Below are positions 7,155 through 15,232 of a DNA stretch of 36,626 bases, piece after piece. The notes beneath the pieces are model-generated. The model had not been told where the DNA came from. It worked only from the letters and a program-made list of their open reading frames with translations, and made no database searches. This DNA is from a virus. Numbering within the stretch: the first letter of the stretch is position 1; every line of letters starts with the position of its first letter. Both the position numbers and the translations under genes were made by a program. Location: positions 1-36,626 of the IMG/VR virus record IMGVR_UViG_3300035698_005646. One strand, written 5' to 3'.

Positions 7155-9587
7155 TTACCTCCCGAACCTGTCACGGAAATTGGGGTCTGTGTCAAGGCGG
7201 TTCAGAACCACACCCACCACCCACTCCTCACCATTCCATACAGGGGCACCCGCGGTCTTGCCCACAGCCTCCACCCCTGTCTCATTCCGTATATCCACCG
7301 TGACCGCCACGGGCTTCTGGGTTCCGAGTAGCGGATTGCCTATCTGCAATATGGATTCTGGTGTCTGGGGAAGCGTATCTATCAGTGGCTCGTAGACGCC
7401 CCTAGTCTTCGTCTTGCCGATCACCGATCCCAAGCCGGTATCCACACCCGGTCCAAATAGCCACAGCTTCACCTTGTCCCAGAAGGGGAGATTACTCTTG
7501 CCAGCCCCAGCCCCCCGCTTGCCCAGCATGGCGTAGAGCAGATTGTTCGCCGCTACCTCTGCCACGAGCTGATTGAAATTGCGCAGTATATCCGAGAACA
7601 TCTGGTCGAGGAAGTTCTTCATGTTGCCGCCGTTGTTCATGAAGCTCTCCATCGTGGTAGCCCAATCTGACTGTATCCCCTTGAGGGCTGTGGTGATGCC
7701 GTCGTGTATCTTGAGGGAGTCCTGGAACACGGCCTTGACCGCATTGTCCCACCGCCCCCGCCACGTATCCAGCGCTTTCGGGCTGTAGAAGGCATCCAGC
7801 CGCTCCTTGGCCGTATCCATCCATGCCAGGAACTCCTTGTTCTCCACGGTCAGGGTAGGCAATTGCAATCCACCCTTGATGGGCTCCTTCATGAACAGGT
7901 CCTTCATCTCCTGTATCATGTCGAGAAGCATCTGGAATCCGGGAACCAATCCCTCCAGCTTACCTATGGAGAAATCCAATCCACCACCGAAGTCGGTCTT
8001 CATCTGGGCGGTTACGGCTGCGTAAGCCTCATCCCATACCACGCCGAGATCCAGTATGGCACTCTCTCCCTTTGCCTCCAGCTCCTCAAATGCTTCCTTG
8101 GCTTTGAGCGACCGCCATATGCCGAGTCCGACGCCGCCAACTGCAGCTACTCCGATTCCAACCGGACCAAACCCCAATAAAGAGGCCAATATAGCCGACG
8201 CACCGCCACCACTAATAGCCATACCGCCCGGCCCAATCTGCTTGTACGCGGTGATCTCAATGGCTTTCGCGGTCTCTGCTAATATTTCCTTGTTCGTGTT
8301 CTTCCATACCGCCCGGAGCACATAGAGCGATGCAATGAGAGCCACGAACGGATTGGCTATTACGAGGGCGAGCGCCGTCATCTGTCCCACGAGGCTGGTA
8401 ATGATCATCAACAGGGGTGCCCCTACCACCAACACCCCTCCGATGAGCGCAACCCATTTCAGCGCGTTCGCTATTGCTGCCGCGTTGGCCTCCACATACT
8501 CCCGGAACGCCGCAGTATTGGTTCTCACCCGATCCGATACCCTCTCCAGCGCCGGAGCAAGTGTACCACCGACCACAATCGCTACCCTCTGCACCTCCCG
8601 CCACAACTGCCCCAGTATCTCGGTGAACGCCCTCATCTGCTTCCCCGCCACACGCGCCGTGGTGCCCGCAGAGTTCTTGATCTCATCCGCATACCGCCTG
8701 AGGGCCACCGACCCCTTATTGAATAGCACAATCTGACCAGCAATAGCCCGACGCCCAAACAGTACCTCGAATACCATGTTCTTGTACTCATCAGTGGCCG
8801 TGGTGAGCTGGTCGCTGATCTCCCCCATAATATTGATGAATGGCTTCATGCGCCCTGAGGCATCATAGATGTTCAGCCCAAGGTCATAGATAAGCTCCGC
8901 CATGTCGCCAGTGGGGCTCATGAGATTGGTCATGGCACGCCTGAGCACGGTACCAGCCATCGAGCCCTTGATACCGGCATTGGCCATAACACCGAGCATA
9001 GCGGTGGTTTCTGCCAGCGTGTTATTGGTGAGCCTCGCTGTCGAGGCGGCATAGGTCATTGCTTGATCGAGTGTGCGGAATTGCTGATTGCTACTGATGA
9101 CGGTCTTCGTGAGCTGATCGGCTATCTCTGAGACATTGGCAAACTCCAGCCCGAACGCCCTCACGATATCCACCACACCCTCAACGGTCTGGCCAAGCTC
9201 ACTCCCCATGGCGCGGGAGAGCATCACGGTGTCGTTGAATGCTGCCAATTGCTCTGACACTGTGAGGCCGGCCGACCCGAGGAAGTAGAAGGCTTGGGCA
9301 GTACTGGCCGCCGCCTTGTTCCACCTCACCGAGGCATCCAGCGCCATCATGGACATCTGCTCAAACTGCTCGTTGGTGGTCTCGCTTACCGAGGTGGCGT
9401 GGCGAATGGCCTTATCGAACTTGCCGAACTCCCGCTCAATAAGAAACAAGGAGCCCACGGCTACGGCCCCGAACCTGGCAAAGGTGCGAGAGAGTGCTTG
9501 AAGTGAAGCACCGGCTTGCCCCATACTCCGGTCCCACCCCTTGGTATCGAGCTTCAGATACCCCTGTACCGCCCCAACATTAAACAC
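7155..9587 (-). CDS. Tape measure protein
   Basis: The longest tail-tube gene here (810 residues from the GTG at 9587), directly after the frameshifted chaperone pair, as H in lambda. Residues ~60-300 match the TP901-type tape measure core, with repeated helices (MALDASVRWNKAAASTAQ, YAASTARLTNNTLAET, AMLGVMANAGIKGS). A hydrophobic region at ~377-428 and a Gly/Ala-rich one at ~465-500 could cross the host membrane during DNA entry. The GTG is preferred to a TTG at 9608 because GGAGG lies 8 bases before it; it overlaps the upstream stop by 8 bases. Using the usual ~0.15 nm per residue, the tail would be roughly 120 nm long, which is an inference. Confidence 0.9.
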   Translation of the reverse strand: MFNVGAVQGYLKLDTKGWDRSMGQAGASLQALSRTFARFGAVAVGSLFLIEREFGKFDKAIRHATSVSETTNEQFEQMSMMALDASVRWNKAAASTAQAFYFLGSAGLTVSEQLAAFNDTVMLSRAMGSELGQTVEGVVDIVRAFGLEFANVSEIADQLTKTVISSNQQFRTLDQAMTYAASTARLTNNTLAETTAMLGVMANAGIKGSMAGTVLRRAMTNLMSPTGDMAELIYDLGLNIYDASGRMKPFINIMGEISDQLTTATDEYKNMVFEVLFGRRAIAGQIVLFNKGSVALRRYADEIKNSAGTTARVAGKQMRAFTEILGQLWREVQRVAIVVGGTLAPALERVSDRVRTNTAAFREYVEANAAAIANALKWVALIGGVLVVGAPLLMIITSLVGQMTALALVIANPFVALIASLYVLRAVWKNTNKEILAETAKAIEITAYKQIGPGGMAISGGGASAILASLLGFGPVGIGVAAVGGVGLGIWRSLKAKEAFEELEAKGESAILDLGVVWDEAYAAVTAQMKTDFGGGLDFSIGKLEGLVPGFQMLLDMIQEMKDLFMKEPIKGGLQLPTLTVENKEFLAWMDTAKERLDAFYSPKALDTWRGRWDNAVKAVFQDSLKIHDGITTALKGIQSDWATTMESFMNNGGNMKNFLDQMFSDILRNFNQLVAEVAANNLLYAMLGKRGAGAGKSNLPFWDKVKLWLFGPGVDTGLGSVIGKTKTRGVYEPLIDTLPQTPESILQIGNPLLGTQKPVAVTVDIRNETGVEAVGKTAGAPVWNGEEWVVGVVLNRLDTDPNFRDRFGR

Positions 9588-10193
9588 TCTTCCCGCCTCC
9601 AATCGCAACCAGCATATCCCATGTTGCCTGAGACCGCTGCGCCTTGCTCTCTTTCTCGGTCACTGCCAACTCAAGCGCATCCACCGCCCTTTGGCATCCC
9701 TCTACATCCCCGGCCATGCCAATATTGACTGCGTGAGCGATCAACGCAATGTTCTGTCTACTCAGGGCGTCCGCTTGGCGTATCCAGTAGGCTTGCTGCC
9801 TCACGCCCATATCGAGTAGTTCCTCCCACGTAAACATGCCGGGGAAGGCCGCCGCTATAATGGCTATTTCCGAGCAGCGACCTTTGGGGAGTTTTTTCCT
9901 TCGATCTCCGCACTGATCTCACCCATTACGCCAGTGATGAGCGCGAGGAGCTTCCGCATACCAAGGGCGGCGATGGCTTCCGGTTTTGCCCCCAGTATCT
10001 CCGCGAGCACTGCGGCCATTTCGTCGGTGCTGGTATCCTCCGTATCGCCAGCCTCTTCCGCTTTCTTTGCCTTGACCCCGATGGCGTTCATGCGCTTCGC
10101 GGTGGCCTGCGGAATATCCTCAATGGTGTAAGTTTTCCCACCAACTACCACCTCAATGGGCTTGACTAATTCATCAATGTTAATCTTTGGCAC
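9580..10193 (-). CDS. Tail assembly chaperone, frameshifted long form (G-T-like fusion)
   Basis: A -1 shift at the A-AAA-AAC site (9891-9897) joins the first 101 codons of the short chaperone to a second frame ending at 9580, giving about 204 residues. The second frame is open from the slip site through IAIIAAAFPGMF and TWEELLDMGVRQQAYWIRQAD, then a helical C-terminus. The frame before the internal ATG at 9837 is stop-free and protein-like, which argues that the T part is made mainly by frameshifting. In lambda, the G and GT proteins keep the tape measure soluble and recruit tube subunits. The location directly before the tape measure gene matches. Confidence 0.85.
9864..10193 (-). CDS. Tail assembly chaperone, short form (lambda G-like)
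   Basis: This 109-residue acidic/helical protein starts at a GTG with AAGGAG upstream. It begins with a beta strand pair (VKPIEVVVGGKTYTIEDI) and continues as helices (MAAVLAEILGAKPEAIAAL). It is the zero-frame product of the region and ends at TAG 9864, 27 bases after the slippery site. Encoded between the tube protein and the tape measure, it matches the tail assembly chaperone position. Its C-terminal ~8 residues differ from the long form because of the frameshift. Confidence 0.85.
   Translation of the reverse strand: MPKINIDELVKPIEVVVGGKTYTIEDIPQATAKRMNAIGVKAKKAEEAGDTEDTSTDEMAAVLAEILGAKPEAIAALGMRKLLALITGVMGEISAEIEGKNSPKVAARK
9891..9897 (-). promoter_or_regulatory. Programmed -1 ribosomal frameshift site (A AAA AAC)
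   Basis: On the minus strand the chaperone frame reads GGA AAA AAC, so the heptamer A-AAA-AAC is correctly placed for tandem slippage. After a one-base backward shift, reading continues without a stop to 9580. An A-rich heptamer of this kind is among the most efficient bacterial slippery sequences. A GC-rich stretch follows but I did not establish a stimulatory hairpin or pseudoknot. Confidence 0.85.
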
Positions 10194-10204
10194 TGTAATT
10201 CTCC

Positions 10205-10732
10205 TTACGTGTAGGATGCTGCGGTGGCTACCTCACCCGCGGACCACAGCAGTGCGCTGGTCTCATCCGGGTGAGCCTTGAATGTGAGCCCGTACACCCG
10301 CTGATCACGCAGGTTGAAGCCCACGTCGAAATTCGCTACGGGATAGGTGCGCTCAAGCCGTAGCCAGCGGCCATTGTCCACCGCCACACCATCCACGATG
10401 GGCTTGATGAACAGGGGTAGCCCGTTCTCGTACTGGGATGTACCTACGGAGAGTCCCGGTTTCACCCCCACATACTCGCTGTTGGGGTAGGTGCCGCCAG
10501 GCAGTAGCGTGGCCAACGCGGTGAGTGTGATGCGGGTTGCCGGAACGGTGACGCTGCATGCCGAATACCCGAGGTGGATGGTGTCCACAGGGGTAGCGCC
10601 GAACACTGCCTCAAACACCTCGGCGTCCTCCCCAGTGCATGTCCACCTGATATCGTCGAAGGTTTCATCGATCGAGGTTGCCCCCCATACAGCTATGGCG
10701 GGTCCCAAATCTCTGGTCGGTCCGAATCCCAT
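10205..10732 (-). CDS. Major tail tube protein
   Basis: This 175-residue, strand-rich protein starts with MGFGPTRDLGPAIAVWG and has the length and look of siphophage tube proteins (an early GP..AIAVWG segment, a central PGGTYPNSEYVG loop, FKAHPD near the end). It lies between the terminator-like gene and the chaperone pair, the position of lambda V. AAAGGAG stands 8 bases before the ATG, an excellent site for a protein made in large amounts. Function follows from gene order and fold pattern; no catalytic motif is expected. Confidence 0.8.
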   Translation of the reverse strand: MGFGPTRDLGPAIAVWGATSIDETFDDIRWTCTGEDAEVFEAVFGATPVDTIHLGYSACSVTVPATRITLTALATLLPGGTYPNSEYVGVKPGLSVGTSQYENGLPLFIKPIVDGVAVDNGRWLRLERTYPVANFDVGFNLRDQRVYGLTFKAHPDETSALLWSAGEVATAASYT

Positions 10733-10747
10733 GATCTTACTCCTTTG

Positions 10748-11146
10748 TTAGGTAATATTGGTCACTGTAACATCAATTGGCATAACATAGGTGTAGCGGC
10801 GTCCTGCTTCGTCCAGACCGATGAAATAGGGTGTCCCACACTCGATATTACACGTGTAAGTTGAGCCGCCACTCACTACTGGCAGCGCTATCTGCTGTTT
10901 CCCGTGCAGCAGGGTAAACAGGGTATAGGCATTATCCCTCGCGGTATAGTGCGTGGTTCCTTTCGAGTACGCCGTGAGGGGAACTTGTCTGAGGTCAGTG
11001 AGGATACCGTTCGCCAGACCAGGAGCGGTTTCTGCTATGACCACGCATGTGTCCACCGGATCGGAGTCCTCCCCGATGTCGAAGAGGGTGGTGCCGATGG
11101 TGAACGATGTATTGTTTGCGATGTGGGTGGTGAACTCTTTAATCAT
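10748..11146 (-). CDS. Tail terminator-like / minor tail protein
   Basis: This 132-residue protein begins MIKEFTTHIANNTSFTIG and resembles the phage minor capsid/tail terminator group, with the pattern of an N-terminal helix, TTLFDIGEDSDPVDTCVVI, and a final PIDVTVTNIT strand. Its start overlaps the preceding stop as ATGA and it is followed by the tube gene with a 15-base gap. Tail terminators such as lambda U cap the tube and contact the head connector; this is exactly where they are encoded. The family call rests on position and general pattern. Confidence 0.65.
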   Translation of the reverse strand: MIKEFTTHIANNTSFTIGTTLFDIGEDSDPVDTCVVIAETAPGLANGILTDLRQVPLTAYSKGTTHYTARDNAYTLFTLLHGKQQIALPVVSGGSTYTCNIECGTPYFIGLDEAGRRYTYVMPIDVTVTNIT

Positions 11147-11682
11147 AACCGCACCGCCTCTGCTACAATGCCAATATATTCGATAGCGTGACCGTAGAGC
11201 TTGGTGGAGAGGTAACGCATACCCGCGCCCGGCTCCGTCTTGCTGGGCCATTGCTCATGCTGCTCGGCGGCGTAGGGCGCGTTGAACACAATGCACGCCT
11301 CGTGGGAGCCCGGCAGAATGGGGGCACCCCCATACGCAAATGGCTGATAGCGTCCTGTGGCAAATTCACCGCGCCGCACCGTAGTGCGCTTCTTAACGCC
11401 ATCCACAAACAGCGCGCCAGAGGCCCTCAGCTCGCCCGCTACGCGATTATCAAATGAATTGCGGGTAAAGGTGGGGCCATACTCACTCGTGCCCCAGGAA
11501 CCACCATAACCACCACGCTTGATGGGTGCGGTAGGCTCCTCGACCACGGTGGCCACCATGAGGCGATTACCAGCGATGGTAAGGCCACGTCGTATCCGGC
11601 CGGGCAGTATCCGCAGATTCAGGTCTGCCATGCGGCGCTTCACCTCACTCATATCCAACACCATCTCCCGATTACGCAACAT
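11143..11682 (-). CDS. HK97 gp10-like tail completion / head-tail joining protein
   Basis: This 179-residue protein starts at ATG 11682 with GGAGGTG just upstream and overlaps the previous gene by 11 bases. Its C-terminal half carries the HK97-gp10 type signature: AP-Y-A--QHE (residues ~137-145) and EPGAGMRYLSTKL (~150-163). The basic N-terminal helix (RRMADLNLRILPGRIRRGL) also fits. Proteins of this group complete the tail or neck during head-tail joining. The order, connector then gp10-like then terminator then tube, is the standard one. Confidence 0.7.
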   Translation of the reverse strand: MLRNREMVLDMSEVKRRMADLNLRILPGRIRRGLTIAGNRLMVATVVEEPTAPIKRGGYGGSWGTSEYGPTFTRNSFDNRVAGELRASGALFVDGVKKRTTVRRGEFATGRYQPFAYGGAPILPGSHEACIVFNAPYAAEQHEQWPSKTEPGAGMRYLSTKLYGHAIEYIGIVAEAVRL

Positions 11683-12007
11683 ACACCTCCAATGACCTCA
11701 CCGAGAAATCCCTCAGCTTGCTGATTCGCATGATCGCATGGGTCTCCCCGTCAAATACGATCGTGTCCTTGTAGCTGATGGTATTGGCCGCCCTGGTGGA
11801 GTATCCGCTGTTGATGATGGTGCGCGGACGCATAAGCACCTTCGCCATACTCACCACCAACTCCCCCGCGGCATTCTGTATCATCCTCTCGCCATACTGC
11901 ACGAACGCTTTCACCGCCTCGTCTGTGGCTGCCACGGGTTCCCGCCACTCGTCAGCCCCATTGTGCTTCCGAAGCGTGATACTATCCACCAGATACGCAC
12001 CGATCAC
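11672..12007 (-). CDS. Head-tail connector / head closure protein
   Basis: A 111-residue beta-rich protein (VDSITLRKHNGADEWREPV ... SYKDTIVFDGETHAIMRI). The layout of a strand-rich core with one central helix (ATDEAVKAFVQYGERMI) is that of siphophage head-closure or stopper proteins (SPP1 gp16 / HK97 gp7 type). It is followed by the gp10-like gene with an 11-base overlap. It would seal the portal opening after packaging and provide the tail docking surface. Assignment is from length, strand pattern and gene order. Confidence 0.6.
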   Translation of the reverse strand: MIGAYLVDSITLRKHNGADEWREPVAATDEAVKAFVQYGERMIQNAAGELVVSMAKVLMRPRTIINSGYSTRAANTISYKDTIVFDGETHAIMRISKLRDFSVRSLEVYVA

Positions 12008-12010
12008 GGG

Positions 12011-12226
12011 TTATCCCTTCAGCATGTTGTCGCAGAAGTCATTGGCCATCTGCTTGGCATCGGCCAGTGTAAGGGCGGTCCATGGCCCACGCTCAGGCTT
12101 ATACGCACAAGACCCGGCAGGCACCGATGAGCCAATCCCGTACCGATTGGTATGGCCGCCCGCTGTGGCCACATATACGCCGTCTTTCTTCAACAGTCTC
12201 ACACTCCGCTTCGCTTTCCGTGCCAT
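12011..12226 (-). CDS. Small basic hypothetical protein in the connector region
   Basis: A 71-residue basic protein beginning MARKAKRSVRLLKKDGVY, with a Gly-rich middle (ATAGGHTNRYGIGSSVPAG) and a C-terminal helix (LADAKQMANDFCDNMLKG). The start at 12226 is fixed by a perfect AAGGAGG 7 bases upstream, just after the stop of the previous gene. It lies 3 bases before the connector gene. I do not recognise the family. Its place suggests a minor structural or assembly role. Confidence 0.65.
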   Translation of the reverse strand: MARKAKRSVRLLKKDGVYVATAGGHTNRYGIGSSVPAGSCAYKPERGPWTALTLADAKQMANDFCDNMLKG

Positions 12227-12236
12227 GTCATCCTCC

Positions 12237-12722
12237 TTAGTCTGCTGCTTCATCTGTGAGCAAATTGCCCCATGCATTATAATCCGCATCCTCTTCCTCA
12301 TTCCGCTCCAAGGTCACAAGGCCGATGGGGCTATCGGTGTCGTATGCAGACAAGAGCTGCTGTACGATCAGCGGCATGGGAAGCTCTATACTGCCGTCGT
12401 TGCGATACTTCTCCTTCACGACCCCTGCTGCCACCACTCCCTGCGCCTGCAACCCCATACGGAGGTCGAGGTCGGGCTGGTGCTGGAGTAGGAACAGTGC
12501 CATCTCACATTGGGCATCCTTAATGGCCTGTGCCGCGGTCGCAGAAGCACTCAGGGAGAATCTGCCGGCCATGAGCCAGTTGTAGGCAGTAATGAGCGCA
12601 GGGATGTTGTCAGAAGCCGCGTCGGTCCAGTAGTCGCTCCCCTTGATGCGGGCGGCCATGTAGGTGTCGGCTTGGGCCTCGGTCACCCAGCTATTCGTGC
12701 CTACTGTTATCGTCGCTGCCAC
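12237..12722 (-). CDS. Head-tail adaptor protein (DnaT-like / gp6-type family)
   Basis: This 161-residue protein starts with a GTG at 12722 (AAGGTGG upstream). It opens ITVGTNSWVTEAQADTYM and continues with helices (PALITAYNWLMAGRF, AAQAIKDAQCEMALFLLQ) and a central Gly/Val linker (VVAAGVVKEKYRNDG). This is the pattern of the small helical head-tail adaptor family that databases often label DnaT-like ssDNA-binding protein. In virions such proteins form a ring below the portal. Database names suggesting DNA binding are probably misleading here, given its place among connector genes. Confidence 0.7.
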   Translation of the reverse strand: MAATITVGTNSWVTEAQADTYMAARIKGSDYWTDAASDNIPALITAYNWLMAGRFSLSASATAAQAIKDAQCEMALFLLQHQPDLDLRMGLQAQGVVAAGVVKEKYRNDGSIELPMPLIVQQLLSAYDTDSPIGLVTLERNEEEDADYNAWGNLLTDEAAD

Positions 12723-12735
12723 GGCTTACCACCTT

Positions 12736-13089
12736 TCAATCATAAGGCCAACAGAGTTCGGATTCCTTGCTGGGGTCAATATCAACATGGAAGAAGTCGT
12801 CTCCCTCCCCGATGCGCTCAAAGCCTGCCTTGAATAGTCCATAGAGAATACGGAATCTCTCATGCGATGTGACAGCGGCTATGTCTACCGCCAACCCCCT
12901 GAGATGCGCGGAGTCCGGTGAGCCACTGACAGCCTGGTTATGCTCGGCACACCGATACCCACTGGTGATGACAAAGGGGATACCAGCGAAGTGCCGAGCC
13001 ACGTTGAGCATGTCCACTAGGCGCTCAGACACTCCCTGCTCGCTGCATCCGCATTGGCAATAGAACTCAGCAGGCTTAAAATAGCTCAT
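12736..13089 (-). CDS. M15-family peptidase (D-Ala-D-Ala carboxypeptidase-like)
   Basis: A 117-residue single-domain metallopeptidase. It shows the M15 zinc-site pattern: S60-A-H62-L-R-G-L-A-V-D69 and F-H101-V-D103, with VITSGYRC (40-47) just before. An N-terminal Cys cluster (C11, C13, C15) is of the kind seen in many phage M15_3 proteins. The family cuts peptidoglycan peptide bonds and serves as endolysin or virion hydrolase. Its start overlaps the LamG gene stop as ATGA. Lying between structural genes rather than beside a clear holin, it may act either in lysis or in DNA entry; the sequence does not decide. Confidence 0.85.
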   Translation of the reverse strand: MSYFKPAEFYCQCGCSEQGVSERLVDMLNVARHFAGIPFVITSGYRCAEHNQAVSGSPDSAHLRGLAVDIAAVTSHERFRILYGLFKAGFERIGEGDDFFHVDIDPSKESELCWPYD

Positions 13090-13739
13090 ATAAGGGCCTT
13101 CCCATAGAGCAGTGCGCTCTCGTTATAGCGGGCAACGGCGAAGGTGGTGGGTGCTGCCGGGATATAGGAGTAGACGGTGAGGTCGTCGATGTAGCCGGGG
13201 AATGGTCGGTCTCCTCCGGTAATGTTACCAATAAATATATTTGTGGTTCCGATTGCAGGTGTTCCAGTAGCTCCTGACTCCACCAATACCCCATCGGAAT
13301 AGATTGCACCGGTGCCGGAAATGCTTCTTGTGATGAAAAGATTGTACCACATGCGGGCACGCCACGATTCATTATAATCACTCTGGATAGAAGTCCCACC
13401 CCTATCAGATGACACGTTTAATCTTCCGCTACTTATTATATTGATAATGAACTGCCCATTCTCAAGGATACGAACATTATTAACCGAAGAGTCCCCATCA
13501 ACATAAAACCAGCAACCGATGGAGTATTCTCTGTCCCCTATCCAATCACTCCCCGTATCCACCTTCGTATCCGCGCCATCAAACGTCGGCACCCACAGGC
13601 CGCTCGGCAGCTCTGTATAATCCAGTGCCGTGGGCGTACAGGTGTGGTGGTTCCGACTCACGTCGTTGTACGCCGTACCCGGATCGGTCACGAACTGTTC
13701 CTGCTTGAATATGATGCCGCTGCTCCTGCGTGTAGGCAT
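13086..13739 (-). CDS. LamG / concanavalin A-like lectin-fold structural protein
   Basis: A 217-residue protein with a LamG-type beta sandwich at ~50-200: FDGADTKVDTGSDW, EYSIGCWFYVDG, RMWYNLFITRS, IYSDGVLVES, and FPGYIDDLTVYS, which is the typical closing motif. In phages such domains decorate heads, tails or fibres and bind glycans. The start overlaps the upstream TGA by one base (TGATG) and the stop overlaps the M15 gene as ATGA. Base composition drops here (one 60-base line in the middle is 40% G+C against well over 50% around it), suggesting separate acquisition. Confidence 0.8.
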   Translation of the reverse strand: MPTRRSSGIIFKQEQFVTDPGTAYNDVSRNHHTCTPTALDYTELPSGLWVPTFDGADTKVDTGSDWIGDREYSIGCWFYVDGDSSVNNVRILENGQFIINIISSGRLNVSSDRGGTSIQSDYNESWRARMWYNLFITRSISGTGAIYSDGVLVESGATGTPAIGTTNIFIGNITGGDRPFPGYIDDLTVYSYIPAAPTTFAVARYNESALLYGKALI

Positions 13740-13945
13740 CAGACTGGCTCCTCTACCACTGGAGTAGGTTCCGCTATGTCGGTCTCAAGCGACTCATAGT
13801 CCACCCCCAGTGCATCCCTCTGCTCCGTAAGGGCGGTCTTGCGTACCTCCAGCGCAACAAGTTCACGCTCCACCTGATCCCGCTGGCTCCCCAACTGCGA
13901 CTTCAGCAGACTCACTATCCGTTTTGTGTTATCGCTAATAACCAT
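13739..13945 (-). CDS. Small coiled-coil protein
   Basis: A 68-residue protein that is almost entirely one amphipathic coiled coil (RIVSLLKSQLGSQRDQVERE to about residue 56) followed by a Pro/Glu tail (EPTPVVEEPV). AAGGAGG lies 9 bases before the ATG. It is encoded one base before the LamG gene. It may oligomerise a neighbour or serve as an assembly factor. No family is recognised. Confidence 0.6.
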   Translation of the reverse strand: MVISDNTKRIVSLLKSQLGSQRDQVERELVALEVRKTALTEQRDALGVDYESLETDIAEPTPVVEEPV

Positions 13946-13985
13946 CTTATTGCCTCCTTATGCGTGTAGATGGTATCGGAAATGC

Positions 13986-14867
13986 TTACCCTCCGGCCTT
14001 GCTGTCATATGCCTCAAACGCCAGCGTGTTCCATCCGCCACCGACCGCCGCCTGCGTAGCCGTGATCTTGACCCCGTAGGTGTTGGCGAATTTGGCGGGG
14101 GCGCAATCCGTGGTGGTGTTGCGCGGGACAGGCACCAGTAGCGGCGAGGGCAGTGCGGCGTTGAGGAACGTCTCCTCATAGTTCTGCACCCACGCGCCGC
14201 CGTCCTCAATCTTGGCATACCCCTTGATCGTGGTATCCACACCAGCACCAGACTGTAATCCAGTCCAGTCGATAAACCCACCCTCGAACATGAACGCGGT
14301 GGTGTCCAACTCCTCGTACAACGTGATCTCGCTCCCGTCCATCACGTAGTCGCCGGAGTCACCCGCACGGGCGAGGTCCAGCACTGCCTCCAACTCGGTC
14401 ATGGCAGTGGAGAGGTTGTCTGCGGCGTCCGGTTGGATGAGGTCTGCCTTATCCCTGATCGCCTCAAGCGAGTCCGTGTTATCGTCGAAGTCACTCACAT
14501 CCCCATCGACGGCGAGAATATGAGCAATCACCGTGTCATTGATAACCGTAGCGAGAGTGGCGTCGGCTACCGTCGTGAGATGGTCCAGCCCTTCGGCCAC
14601 GAGCGCATCATTGCACTGGAGTTCGATGGCGGCCAACGCTGTGGCATTCCATGAAAGGGTGCCGGTGGATGCAGGGATAAGGTCTGCCACCCCATCCACC
14701 ACCGTTACCTGAGCCGCTATTGCCGTGTTCTGGGCCGCTACCGCAGTCACCTGGGTCCCCACCGTCGTTACATCGGCAATCCTCGCCGTGCTGTAGGCAA
14801 TGAGGGCGTCCTCCACCTCAGCCTCTATCTGGGCTTGGTTCCACTCTTTGTCCGTTAGGTTTATCAT
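13986..14867 (-). CDS. Fibre-like structural protein (helical stalk plus beta C-terminal domain)
   Basis: A 293-residue protein in two parts. Residues ~1-165 are Ala/Val/Thr/Asp-rich with repeated short units (VTTVGTQVTAVAAQNTAIA), consistent with a trimeric helical stalk. Residues ~170-293 are Gly- and strand-rich (MFEGGFIDWTGLQSGAGVD, GGGWNTLAFEAYDS), consistent with a beta-sandwich head. This resembles phage head fibres or spikes, but I recognise no specific family. The ATG overlaps the previous TGA and has GGGAGGG upstream. The nearby sugar cassette and LamG protein support a surface-exposed location. Confidence 0.6.
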   Translation of the reverse strand: MINLTDKEWNQAQIEAEVEDALIAYSTARIADVTTVGTQVTAVAAQNTAIAAQVTVVDGVADLIPASTGTLSWNATALAAIELQCNDALVAEGLDHLTTVADATLATVINDTVIAHILAVDGDVSDFDDNTDSLEAIRDKADLIQPDAADNLSTAMTELEAVLDLARAGDSGDYVMDGSEITLYEELDTTAFMFEGGFIDWTGLQSGAGVDTTIKGYAKIEDGGAWVQNYEETFLNAALPSPLLVPVPRNTTTDCAPAKFANTYGVKITATQAAVGGGWNTLAFEAYDSKAGG

Positions 14868-15232
14868 GACACCCTCCCGAAGAACGCCTTGCAGCCCACA
14901 ACCGCTGGGGCGTTAGAGAGTCCTGACACCCTCACATAGGGCGTCACACTGCCGGGGAAGTAGAGGAGCGTAGTGCCGTTCGAGGATATGGTCGTGGAGG
15001 CGTCATTCGCATCCAGATTATCCCAGTTCGAGTTATCCAAGCCCCCCTCCGCGGTAACTACAAGCGTATTCACACTACTGAGCCCTGTAGCCACTATTTG
15101 GATGAACATGTCCCCGCACCATGGGCAGTACATCACCTCGGTCACTCCCCCCGTGATATCCAGCTCGATCGCTGCGTAGGTCGTGGGGTTCTCATATGAC
15201 TGCCCGCCATAAGTCAAGCCAACATTAATCAT
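14864..15232 (-). CDS. Strand-rich accessory structural protein, probable decoration protein
   Basis: A 122-residue protein with alternating strands and many Thr, Ser, Asn and Gly residues (LDITGGVTEVMYCPWCGDMF, VRVSGLSNAPAVVGCKAFFG). This composition is typical of virion decoration proteins. A single CPWC pair is present but there is no second pair to complete a zinc site. It overlaps both neighbours as ATGA, so it is coupled to the last sugar gene and to the fibre-like gene. Function is inferred from composition and place only. Confidence 0.5.
   Translation of the reverse strand: MINVGLTYGGQSYENPTTYAAIELDITGGVTEVMYCPWCGDMFIQIVATGLSSVNTLVVTAEGGLDNSNWDNLDANDASTTISSNGTTLLYFPGSVTPYVRVSGLSNAPAVVGCKAFFGRVS

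Noticed and set aside
12237-12722. DnaT-like replication protein
   Set aside because: The name follows a database family label; position between head and tail genes and the helical adaptor pattern favour a connector role.
14864-15232. Zinc-ribbon protein on the basis of CPWC
   Set aside because: Only one CX2C pair exists; the remaining cysteine near the C-terminus cannot complete a ribbon, and the composition is that of a decoration protein.
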